Source: CAZUTK01 sp964623265
GTDB taxonomy: Bacteria > Electryoneota > B3-LCP
NCBI GenBank assembly: GCA_964623265.1
Contig: CAZUTK010000075.1
Coordinates: forward strand, 1 to 13,169
DNA: 13,169 nucleotides
Direction: 5' to 3'
Of this stretch, positions 6,548-13,169 are shown in pieces. The stretch's first letter is position 1. Each line of letters begins with the position of its first letter. The notes beneath the pieces are model-generated. The model ran no database searches. It was not told the DNA's origin and worked only from the letters and a program-made list of their open reading frames with translations. Both the position numbers and the translations under genes were made by a program.

Positions 6548-6591
6548 GCGAGGAATTCATCTCTTAGTTGCGAGGATGAATTTCTCGCAAC
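6548..6591. repeat. Two mutually exclusive hairpins between convergent genes
   Basis: GCGAGGAATTCATC (6548-6561) pairs with GATGAATTTCTCGC (6575-6588) over 14 positions with one G-T wobble and a 13-base loop. Alternatively GTTGCGAG (6567-6574) pairs perfectly with CTCGCAAC (6584-6591). Both use the same right arm. The octamer TGCGAGGA occurs twice (6547-6554 and 6569-6576). It lies between the plus-strand beta-helix gene and the minus-strand fmdB-like gene, so it could act as a two-way terminator or be an interspersed repeat. Confidence 0.55.
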
Positions 6592-6618
6592 AAGAGGGTG
6601 GATCCAGTCTTCCCCGAT

Positions 6619-6843
6619 TCACCGGCAAGTCGCGCAGTGGCCGGAATGACAGCTCTGACAGCCCCCCGCAGACGATGACGTCACCGTCTTGCCGCCGGAT
6701 GAAAAACCGAACGCCGACACCCGCTTCTTCGGCGAATTAGCGCCGCATTTCGGACAGAGGATGTCGCGGATTTCGACGTCGGCGCGCACCAGTTCGTCGA
6801 ATCTATTCTGGCAATGACTGCATTCGAATTCGTAGATGGGCAT
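6619..6843 (-). CDS. FmdB-family zinc ribbon protein
   Basis: A protein of 74 residues that begins MPIYEFECSHCQNRFDELV and continues to ILCPKCG, giving two CxxC pairs (CSHC at 8-11 and CPKC at 30-33) that can hold one zinc ion. This is the fixed opening of FmdB-type putative regulatory proteins. The C-terminal end is rich in glycine, serine and cysteine (GGCQSCHSGHCATC), also usual for the family. The name comes from a gene near formamidase, but the molecular role of most members, this one included, is unknown. The ATG follows GGGAAGA at correct spacing and a clear promoter lies just upstream. It is on the same strand as the spoVR-like gene, 203 bases downstream of it, but seems to be transcribed on its own. 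Confidence 0.88.
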   Translation of the reverse strand: MPIYEFECSHCQNRFDELVRADVEIRDILCPKCGANSPKKRVSAFGFSSGGKTVTSSSAGGCQSCHSGHCATCR

Positions 6844-6870
6844 CGTGAATCTTCCCGAGCTTACCGCATA

Positions 6871-6899
6871 AATATACGACGAAAAAACCGAAAAGTCAA
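6871..6899 (-). promoter_or_regulatory. Sigma-70-type promoter of the fmdB-like gene
   Basis: Read on the minus strand, TTGACT (6899-6894) and TATATT (6876-6871) are exactly 17 bases apart, with the context GTTGACTTTT at the -35 box. The predicted start is near 6864, about 20 bases before the ATG, with GGGAAGA in between. This is the third promoter of the same design in the window. Confidence 0.75.
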
Positions 6900-6934
6900 C
6901 TCCTTCAAGCGTTCTCTCGCCTCATAAATGCGGA

Positions 6935-6958
6935 TGCCCCGTTTCCCATGGGGGTGCA
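6935..6958 (-). terminator. Weak hairpin after the spoVR-like gene
   Basis: On the minus strand TGCACCCC pairs with GGGGCA, with one bulged base and a loop of about ten bases. No T-run follows. This is the only hairpin I see between the spoVR-like stop and the fmdB promoter. The rest of 6900-7046 shows nothing recognisable. Confidence 0.25.
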
Positions 6959-7046
6959 AAATACGGTTGTTCACTTTAGCCAATTCCGCTCTTCGAATTG
7001 AAAAGATCCGCGTTCGATTCCTTCGCTGCAACACTTGAGGAGTGGT

Positions 7047-8474
7047 TCAATCGGCGCGCTTGGTGCTGAACTGCACGCCGTCATGAATCAAACGATGGCG
7101 TTTGTCGTCCAGATAGGTCTCCAGGATGACGTCAAAGCCCCACAGCTGCTGGGTATATTTCAAGGTCTTTTCGGCGTATTCCAGATCCAGCTCTCTGCCG
7201 TCGTATTCGTGTTGCAGATAGAGCGTCCGTTCCCCCAGAAAGTCAGCATCCACGACTTTGATCACCGGCAAAGCCGCCATGCCCACATTCTTCAACAGGG
7301 TATCCTTGATCTTCTTCCAGTTATCCTCGTCCGCCACCTGCGTCACCACCCGTTCATCGCCCCGCTTCTCATGCTGGAATAAGTCCATTTCCCGAATCAA
7401 CTCTTCCGTGAGATACTGGCGGATGAAACTGACGTCCCGATCAATTTCCCGCACCTGAAAAATCTTCTCCCGCCCCTGCCCGCCGGGGCGACCGAAATCC
7501 CGACGCTCCTCATCCGACGGCGAATCCCACCGCTTCTCGATGTCCTCGAAAATCTTGTACCCCATGTAATAAGGATTAATCTGCCCCGCCAGCGGGCGCA
7601 GCACCTGATTGTGGCGCACCATGAATTCCAGCCGCAGTTCCTGCGGTAGATCCAGGCTCTCCAGAATCCGCTTATGCCAGAGCGACGCCCAGCCCTCATT
7701 CATAATCTTGGTCTCGATCTGCGGCAGAAAATACTCCGTCTCTTCCTGCACGATGGTGAGGAGGTCCTTCTCCCATTCCGCAAGCTGATAATTATGATCC
7801 CGGATGAAGAGCAAAACGTCGTCATCCGGAACCAGCGGCACTCGATCCAAATCCGGCGGCTTCCACTCCTCCCGCTTGTGGATCGCTTGATGAGGATCGA
7901 AACGCGGCTGCGATTCCTCCCAGATGCGGTTCTTCAGCTCTTCCGGCGTCAGCTTCTTCACTTCCAGGTTGCGGCGGGTTTGGAAGGCGATGGCGTGAGC
8001 GGCGTCGAGAATCCTCTCAACCTTCTCCTCGCCGATGCCGGGCGACTCGATGTAACTGCGCACTCGATCCGCATGCGTCTTGAACTTCTCAATCGTATAT
8101 TCCGGACGCGAATGACGGAAGGTGAAGTTGTTCTTGAAGAAATCGCTGTGAGCGTACACATGGGCGATGGTCAAAATCTGGAGCAAGAGGGAGTTGTCCC
8201 GCATCAGATAGGCGAGGGACGGATTGGAATTGATCACCATCTCGTAAGGCAAGCCGACAACGCCGTAATCATACAGGGTCTTCTGCTTTTCGTACGCCTT
8301 GCCGAAAGACCAATGCGGATAACGCGAAGGCATCCCGGAATAAGCGATGAAACCGATCATCTGGAAATGATCGCAGAGTTCGAAATGCTGAGGAAACGGA
8401 TCCAGTCCGAATTCCAGCACCTTTTCGAGGATGCGCTGATCCCAGCTCTGCAATTCTTCGATCGTGTATTCCAT
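7047..8474 (-). CDS. spoVR: SpoVR/YcgB family protein
   Basis: A protein of 475 residues, the usual length for this family. Conserved blocks run in order: WDQRILEKVLEFGLDPFP (11-28), RYPHWSFGKAYEKQK (51-65), GLPYEMVINSNPSLAYLM (74-91), the helix IAHVYAHSDFFKNN (103-116), NEGWASLWHKRIL (259-271), INPYYMGYKIFEDIEKRW (299-316) and FIRQYLTEELIREMDLF (350-366). There is no signal peptide or membrane segment. SpoVR affects spore cortex formation in Bacillus; in non-sporulating bacteria its homologue YcgB is a general-stress or starvation protein often coded with PrkA and YeaH. Its biochemical activity is not established. The gene starts 23 bases after the yeaH-like stop, so it is very likely in the same operon. 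Ribosome site is weak. Histidine and glutamate residues in the conserved blocks could bind metal, but that is a guess. Confidence 0.93.
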   Translation of the reverse strand: MEYTIEELQSWDQRILEKVLEFGLDPFPQHFELCDHFQMIGFIAYSGMPSRYPHWSFGKAYEKQKTLYDYGVVGLPYEMVINSNPSLAYLMRDNSLLLQILTIAHVYAHSDFFKNNFTFRHSRPEYTIEKFKTHADRVRSYIESPGIGEEKVERILDAAHAIAFQTRRNLEVKKLTPEELKNRIWEESQPRFDPHQAIHKREEWKPPDLDRVPLVPDDDVLLFIRDHNYQLAEWEKDLLTIVQEETEYFLPQIETKIMNEGWASLWHKRILESLDLPQELRLEFMVRHNQVLRPLAGQINPYYMGYKIFEDIEKRWDSPSDEERRDFGRPGGQGREKIFQVREIDRDVSFIRQYLTEELIREMDLFQHEKRGDERVVTQVADEDNWKKIKDTLLKNVGMAALPVIKVVDADFLGERTLYLQHEYDGRELDLEYAEKTLKYTQQLWGFDVILETYLDDKRHRLIHDGVQFSTKRAD

Positions 8475-8497
8475 GCTCGTAGAGAAAGGCGCCGCTA

Positions 8498-9747
8498 TTA
8501 TTCTTCCAGCCTTTCCATCTGCCCCCGATCCACCGAAATCAATTGACGGAAAGCTTTCCAGAGATCCTCTTTCTTCTCGATCTTCACCATCACGAAGTTC
8601 TCCGCTTCAATCTGCTGAAACAGCTGAAAGAGGGAGCCGCTGAAGCTGTAAGAACCTTCCGGCTTGATCTCACCGTAACCGAAGAGATTGCACAATTCGC
8701 ACAGACGTCGGGCTTCTTCCAGAGCCGCTTCGTTGTCGGAAGGAAAATTGTCGCCGTCGCTGGTGTGAAAAACGTAAATGTTCCAAATGGCAGGGTGATA
8801 GCGCGCGTCTATAATCTCGTGCGCCTTCCTGTAACCCGACGAAACAAACGTCCCCCCGGATTCCCCCTTGTGGAAAAACTCCTCTTCNNNNNNNNNNNNN
8901 NNNNNNNNNNNNNNNNNNNNNNNNGCGCGATGAATACCAGCTCCGTATTCTCATACCGCTGACTGACAAATTGATAGAGTAAAAAATAAAAACTGCGCGC
9001 CAGATACTTCTTCACCGTGTCCATAGATCCGGAAGTATCCATAATGCAGATGACTACTGCGTTGGATTCGGTCTTCTCACTTTCCACGAGGTGACGATAC
9101 TTGAGATCGTCCTCGTGAAAGGGAAACCGTTCTTTTCCAGCTTCATCCGTGCCGTGAGGTCGGGTGAAGCCGGCGTCGCCTCCCGGGTAGCCCGTCGTCT
9201 TGCGCCGCGGGCCGACGGTGGCGTGTTTGCGCCGCACTCTCGCCTTGGCGGATTTCCTCTTATCGAGCCGCGGGCGGATCCCCTTACGGCGGAATCCCTT
9301 GCGCTTGAAACGGCGCACGGATTCCACCATCCGCAGTCGCTTCCGCTCCCAGAACGGCAGCTCCAGATCTTCGAAGACGATGTCAATCAACTCTTCCAGA
9401 GTGACGTCGGTCTCGTAATAATCTTCGCCGGGCTTGTCGCCGGCTTTATCGCTCAGCGGAGATCCATCCCCATCCGCACGCCCGACCACGTCTCCGGGTT
9501 GCGTATCCCCCTTGCCCTGCCCTACGCCGGGAGTATTCTCCCCGTACACGAAGCGATACTCCTTCACGCCCCGGATGGGAACTTTGACAATCTTGTCCTT
9601 CGATTTCCCGATGATGGATTCTTCCGAGATGATGTCGGCGATATTATCCTTGATCGCCTGGCGCACCTTCTGGCGATGCCTCTGCCGGTCGCCGGCGGAT
9701 CGGTCGGAGCGTTCGAAGGATTTGTCGTATTCGTGAAACGTGCCCAT
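8498..9747 (-). CDS. yeaH: YeaH/YhbH (DUF444) VWA-like protein, interrupted by an assembly gap
   Basis: Upstream of the gap 274 residues are readable: a charged N-terminal region (HRQKVRQAIKDNIADIISEE), the KVPIRGVKEYRFVYG strand, a Gly/Asp-rich linker, a strongly basic stretch (RRFKRKGFRRKGIRPRLDKR) and the metal-site motif DTSGSM (about 237-242). Downstream of the gap 129 residues continue with EEEFFHKGESGGTFVSSGYR, HPAIWNIYVFHTSDGDNFPS and a C-terminal helix, ending in TAA at 8498-8500. Both parts belong to one DUF444 protein; the missing stretch should hold the HHTEAKEV-type motif. I chose the ATG at 9747; an ATG at 9780 is in frame, but no clear ribosome site favours either. The VWA-like fold suggests a scaffold or partner of the PrkA kinase coded upstream; its activity is not known. 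The break is due to the N run, not to a real frameshift. Confidence 0.9.
8888..8924. other. Assembly gap (37 N) inside the yeaH-like gene
   Basis: A run of 37 unknown bases. The coding frame before it and the coding frame after it are both clearly DUF444 but do not match across 37 bases; they would match for 26, 35 or 38. The run length is therefore an estimate rather than a true count. Confidence 0.97.
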
Positions 9748-9863
9748 TTCGGTCGCTTGACTTATTCGAGGGCGAAGCATTCAGACGCATCCGTTCGCAT
9801 CGTCTCTATCATCCGAATCCGCTTCATCGCATCATGTCCCGTCGAATGCTCCGCCCTATCCCG

Positions 9864-11801
9864 TCAGTCCCGCCAGAGATTGTTGGCGGCGTACTTTAAA
9901 ATGACATCCACGCACTGTGGACAGTAACCATTCTGCAGGAGCGTTTCCACCATCAGGCTGTACTTCTTGCTCTGCTCCTCATCTCGGGTGCGCGCCTTCG
10001 TGATGACCCGGGAGAGATCCTTCACCGAAGTCAACAGCTTCTTCTCGATGGCTTCCTTCAGCGGCTCATAGCTCTTGTAATCCACCTTCACGCCGCGCCG
10101 CGTCATAGACCAGAGAAACGCGATGACTTCCTGGCGGAAACCTTCCGCCGCCGACCCGACGATTCCGATCTGCTCCTCTATGCTGCGCAGAAATCCCTGG
10201 TCCGGTTCGAGATCTTCGCGCGTGTTGCTGTCCTTCACCTTGGTCTTATTGACGTAGGCTTCCGCGTGATCCAGGTAATTCTGAAACAGCGCTTCCGCCT
10301 GCTCGTTGTAAGAATACACAAACGCTTTGGTGATCTCCTTCTCCAAAATCTCCAAGTATTCCTTGTGCAGTGTATCCTGCAGATATTCTAAATACTCTTT
10401 ACGCGTATCATCCGGAATATCCGCGGCTTTGACCATATGCACCAACGATTCCATGACGTTGATGGGATTGATGCAGTTGCCTTCGAAGTTCTCCGCCAGC
10501 GCATTGTCCAGCGCCTTCATAATGAAGCGCGTGGAGATGCCGTCCATCCCCTCCCGCTTGGCGTCGTCGCGCAGTTCATCCACGTCAATCTTCTTCGTGC
10601 GTCCTTTTTCCAGAACCTCCTCGCCGTTGTAGAGTTTCAGCTTGGTCATCGGGTCGCATTTGTTCGATTTCTCCAGCCGCGTCAAGATGGCGAACATGCT
10701 GGCTAATTCAATGGTGTGCGGCGCGATGTGAGCCTTGAAATTGGAGGCGTTCAGAATCTTCTTGTAGATCTTCACCTCCTCTGAAAGCTCCAAATTGTAA
10801 GGCACCTTGACGGTTACAATGCGGTCCAGAATGGCTTCATTGGTGTGGTCGGCTCGGAATTTCCGCCACTCCGCCTCGTTGGAATGCGCCACGATCACCG
10901 TGTCCACATAGATCATCCCGTGCCGGCCCGGCGCAGGGATCATCTTCTCCTGCGTGGCGGTGATCATCGCGTGCAGATATTCCGTCTCGTTCTTAAAGAC
11001 CTCGATGAATTCCACCATTCCGCGGTTGCCGACGTTCAACGCGCCGTTCAGATCCAGAACCCGCGGATCTCCCTCGGAATACATATCCAGCTTGGAGATA
11101 TCCTCGCCCCCGATCAACACGGAGGTATCCTGGTTGTTCGGATCCACCGGCGGGACAACCCCGATGCCGATCCGCGCCCGCTTCGAAAATCGCTTCGTCA
11201 CCACCGGGAATTGCTCGTAATTCCCCCCGAATTCCTCCGTCAAGCGGAAGCGGCAGACAGGGCACAGATCCCCTTCGATCTTCACGCCCAGCGCCTTTTC
11301 GAATTCGTCGCGAAGATGCCGGGGGATCAAATGCAGCGGCTCTTCGTGCATCGGACAACCCTTGATGGCGTAGAACGGAGGTCCCAATTCCAAACATCGC
11401 TTCAGCTTCTCTACCAGGGATGATTTCCCCGAACCCACCGGTCCCATCAAATAAAGCACCTGGCGGGATTCCTCCCCCTTCATCGAAGCCGATTTGAAAT
11501 AGCGCACGATCTGCTCGATGGTGCGCTCCATGCCGAAAAACTCATCGGCGAAAAAATTGTATATTTTGACGGAATTCCGCTTAAATAGTCTCTTCAACTT
11601 GGGATTATCGCTCTCTTCGATGGGAGTCGTGCCTGCAGCCATGATGGTGTCGTAGAGGCGTTCGTGAGCCAATTTGGGGATGCGGGGTTCCTGGCGGACT
11701 TTCTCCAGGTAGTCCAGCAGCGTGCCTTCCCAGAGTTCACTCTGCTGCGCTTCCCGATCCTGTCGAATCAACTTTGCGAAATCTCGGTTCTGGCGATCCA
11801 T
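9864..11801 (-). CDS. prkA: PrkA/YeaG-type AAA+ serine protein kinase
   Basis: A protein of 645 residues, matching the family length. The Walker A loop GPVGSGKS is at 120-127 in an AAA+ domain that continues with GCPMHEEPLHLIPRHLR (148-164), EGDLCPVCRFRL (176-187), NQDTSVLIGGEDISKLDMY (223-241), GALNVGNRGMVEFIEVFK (253-270) and VAHSNEAEWRKF (304-315). The C-terminal part holds the PrkA kinase-like region and ends with a CPQC pair (627-630) before KYAANNLWRD. PrkA proteins phosphorylate serine on protein targets and have also been reported to have ATP-dependent protease activity; in model species they serve sporulation, nitrogen starvation or stress survival. It is the first gene of a prkA-yeaH-spoVR operon. 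The ATG follows GGAGGGTGGAG, a strong ribosome site. Cysteines at 149, 180, 183, 627 and 630 could bind zinc or sense redox state, but this is not shown. Confidence 0.94.
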   Translation of the reverse strand: MDRQNRDFAKLIRQDREAQQSELWEGTLLDYLEKVRQEPRIPKLAHERLYDTIMAAGTTPIEESDNPKLKRLFKRNSVKIYNFFADEFFGMERTIEQIVRYFKSASMKGEESRQVLYLMGPVGSGKSSLVEKLKRCLELGPPFYAIKGCPMHEEPLHLIPRHLRDEFEKALGVKIEGDLCPVCRFRLTEEFGGNYEQFPVVTKRFSKRARIGIGVVPPVDPNNQDTSVLIGGEDISKLDMYSEGDPRVLDLNGALNVGNRGMVEFIEVFKNETEYLHAMITATQEKMIPAPGRHGMIYVDTVIVAHSNEAEWRKFRADHTNEAILDRIVTVKVPYNLELSEEVKIYKKILNASNFKAHIAPHTIELASMFAILTRLEKSNKCDPMTKLKLYNGEEVLEKGRTKKIDVDELRDDAKREGMDGISTRFIMKALDNALAENFEGNCINPINVMESLVHMVKAADIPDDTRKEYLEYLQDTLHKEYLEILEKEITKAFVYSYNEQAEALFQNYLDHAEAYVNKTKVKDSNTREDLEPDQGFLRSIEEQIGIVGSAAEGFRQEVIAFLWSMTRRGVKVDYKSYEPLKEAIEKKLLTSVKDLSRVITKARTRDEEQSKKYSLMVETLLQNGYCPQCVDVILKYAANNLWRD

Positions 11802-12179
11802 ACTCCACCCTCCGATTCTTACATCCCACCTTTGCTTACAAATTACGCAAAATCGGTGCCCGTCGTGTGTGTGAGAGAAATGAATCCGTAAAAATCATCC
11901 GAATTCAAATTTGACGACGCCGGTCGGGAGGCGAAACCATTCGAGGATTGTTCAGAAATGAGTTCAAGATAAATTAAATCCGGCAGGTTTTCCCCCTCCC
12001 TTTATAAACGGAATCAGGGGCTCAAGTTCCGACGATACTAACCGCCGCTTCGCTGATGCTTTGTTCGCCGCAGAATGGATCGGTTCAAAAAGGAAACCCG
12101 CCGCAGCGATTTCCGTTTCACCGCGGCGGATTCCAGCCGGGATCCGTCCCGTTATCGAACGTCATTCAAACCTATTCCA
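11802..12179. promoter_or_regulatory. Intergenic region upstream of prkA
   Basis: This stretch of 378 bases has no credible gene. On the minus strand it must hold the prkA promoter and leader. The best candidate I find is TTGAAC (11967-11962), 17 bases, then TCGAAT (11944-11939), a weak match that leaves a leader of about 130 bases. No -24/-12 (sigma-54) pair is evident. Nearer the flavoprotein gene, CCGCCGC (12098-12104) and GCGGCGG (12123-12129) form a 7-bp stem with an 18-base loop, which could end the flavoprotein transcript. Confidence 0.35.
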
Positions 12180-13169
12180 TCAAGATACCGACTTCACGTC
12201 CCCCAGAGTCAGTTTCTCCGTCTGTCGTATGCGTTCGCGCAGAGCGGCGATTGCGCGGTCCCGCCGGACTCCCGCCGCCGCAAGAACGGCGCCGTCCTGC
12301 ACGAAATAAGCGATGAAATCCATCTTCGTCAAATCGCCGAAGATGATTACCTCATCCCACTGTTTCGCGTGCCCGACATACCGCAAGTGACTCCCGGCTT
12401 GCGACGTCCAGAAAAACGGCGCATCCCGAAATTCCGTGCGCTGCCCCAGCATATTCAAAGCCGCGATGCGCCCCTGTTGCTGAGCTACGCGCCAGTGCTC
12501 GATCCGAACGCGTGAGCCATCGCGCCAGTATGGAAAGGAAGCAATATCTCCCGCCGCATACAGATTTTCCGCCGCTTCGAACTGAGCGTTGACCGGAAGA
12601 CCGCCGTCCGCTTCCAGCGAAACCCCTCGCAGATATTCCGTATTCGGCCGCACACCGATGCCGACGACGACGATATCGGCGGGCAGGCGTTCGCCGTCGG
12701 CAAGAAGAACCTGCTCGACTTTTCCATCCCCTTCCAGGCTCGCAACCGCGGCGCCCATCCTGAATTTCGTCCCCTGCTTCTCGTGAAGCCGTTGCAAGGC
12801 TTCCCCGATTTCCGCACCGAAGACCTTCTGAAAGGGGGTCGCTTCCGGCGCCACGATGGTGACATCCAGCTTCCTTACCCTGAGGCTGTGAGCCGCCTCC
12901 ATGCCGATGAAACTGGCACCCACCACGACCGCCCGTCTCGTGCTCGGGCTGGCGCCCAATATGCGGATGGCGTCGTCGTAGCTGCGCAGCGTGAAGACGT
13001 TTTTCAAATCCGCGCCGGACACATTCAGTCGACGCGGCGCTCCCCCCGTCGCCAGCAGCAGTTTATCGTATTTCAGCTTCGCACCATCTTCGAAGACGAT
13101 CTCTCGCTTGTGCGGCTGAACTTCCGTCACCTTCTTCCCCGTCAGAATCTCGATGTCGTGATCCCGATA
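12180..13169 (-). CDS. FAD-dependent NAD(P)H oxidoreductase (AIFM3/ferredoxin-reductase type), C-terminal part
   Basis: The gene runs in from the right edge; 329 residues are visible, with the first FAD-binding Rossmann loop missing. Visible marks are YDKLLLATGGAPR (about 34-46), the second, NAD(P)H-binding dinucleotide fold VVVGASFIGMEAAHSL (81-96), VVVGIGVRPNTEYL (167-180) and the FAD-contact motif NLYAAGDIASFPYW (202-215), followed by HWRVAQQQGRIAALNMLG and a C-terminal reductase domain (PFFWTSQAGSHLRYVGHA). The SFIGMEAA form and the tail are typical of AIFM3/rubredoxin- or ferredoxin-reductase flavoproteins, which pass electrons from NAD(P)H to a small iron-sulfur protein, often a Rieske protein fused or coded upstream. 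That partner lies outside the window. It reads in the same direction as prkA, but 378 bases separate them, so it is probably a separate transcript. The true start is out of view. Confidence 0.9.
   Translation of the reverse strand, partial: YRDHDIEILTGKKVTEVQPHKREIVFEDGAKLKYDKLLLATGGAPRRLNVSGADLKNVFTLRSYDDAIRILGASPSTRRAVVVGASFIGMEAAHSLRVRKLDVTIVAPEATPFQKVFGAEIGEALQRLHEKQGTKFRMGAAVASLEGDGKVEQVLLADGERLPADIVVVGIGVRPNTEYLRGVSLEADGGLPVNAQFEAAENLYAAGDIASFPYWRDGSRVRIEHWRVAQQQGRIAALNMLGQRTEFRDAPFFWTSQAGSHLRYVGHAKQWDEVIIFGDLTKMDFIAYFVQDGAVLAAAGVRRDRAIAALRERIRQTEKLTLGDVKSVS

Noticed and set aside
7010..7030. GTTCGATTC resembling a tRNA T-loop
   Set aside because: The flanking bases do not pair as a T-stem, and no anticodon arm, D-arm or acceptor stem can be built upstream.
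8670..8969. A true frameshift or separate small genes in the yeaH-like gene
   Set aside because: Both flanks read as one DUF444 protein; the change of frame falls exactly at the N run, whose length is not reliable.
12056..12515. Three overlapping plus-strand open frames between prkA and the flavoprotein gene
   Set aside because: They overlap one another in different frames, run into the clearly coding flavoprotein gene on the other strand, have low-complexity Arg/Ser/Pro-rich products and no ribosome sites. They come from the GC-rich antisense of a real gene.

Overview
The window looks like a piece of a draft or metagenome-assembled genome from a Gram-negative bacterium of the Fibrobacteres-Chlorobi-Bacteroidetes (FCB) superphylum or a neighbouring candidate phylum. 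Two large exported proteins, and one orphan gene remnant, end in type IX secretion (T9SS) sorting tails, with NxPxPFN-like motifs and a final KLVLLK or KIVLMK. The promoters are TTGACT-17 bp-TATATT rather than the -33/-7 type of Bacteroidota, so I lean towards a candidate phylum (KSB1, Zixibacteria or Electryoneota-like) rather than Bacteroidota itself. This placement is an inference. A 37-base run of N at 8888-8924 marks an assembly gap.

Layout. Plus strand, 1-1830: the 3' part of a TrmO/TsaA-type tRNA methyltransferase gene, then a compact redox operon of a small cytosolic CPNC thioredoxin-like protein, a membrane-anchored CRPC thioredoxin and a CcdA/DsbD-type membrane electron carrier. Together these could carry reducing equivalents from cytosol to periplasm. 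1831-2418 is a gene-poor scar: a nested inverted repeat, an in-frame orphan T9SS tail with no body, a chain of eight hairpins (several sharing two bases with the next), and a strong promoter. 2419-4386 is an exported seven-bladed Asp-box beta-propeller protein and 4556-6496 an exported right-handed beta-helix protein. Both carry the same extra C-terminal domain followed by a T9SS tail, and their promoters are alike.

Minus strand, 6619-13169: a small FmdB-type zinc ribbon gene with its own promoter; then a prkA - yeaH (DUF444) - spoVR/ycgB cluster reading leftwards from 11801 to 7047; then the 3' part of an AIF/ferredoxin-reductase-type flavoprotein gene running off the right edge. PrkA, YeaH and SpoVR/YcgB form a widespread conserved set (AAA+/serine kinase, VWA-like protein and SpoVR protein) linked to stationary-phase, nitrogen-starvation or sporulation responses in model species. 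The yeaH gene is interrupted only by the N gap, and both flanks are intact.

Most notable: the hairpin chain next to an orphan secretion tail, a shared promoter architecture at three genes, a shared uncharacterised domain in the two exported proteins, and an N-run whose length contradicts the reading frame on either side. I see no CRISPR array, rRNA, tRNA, transposase or phage gene.
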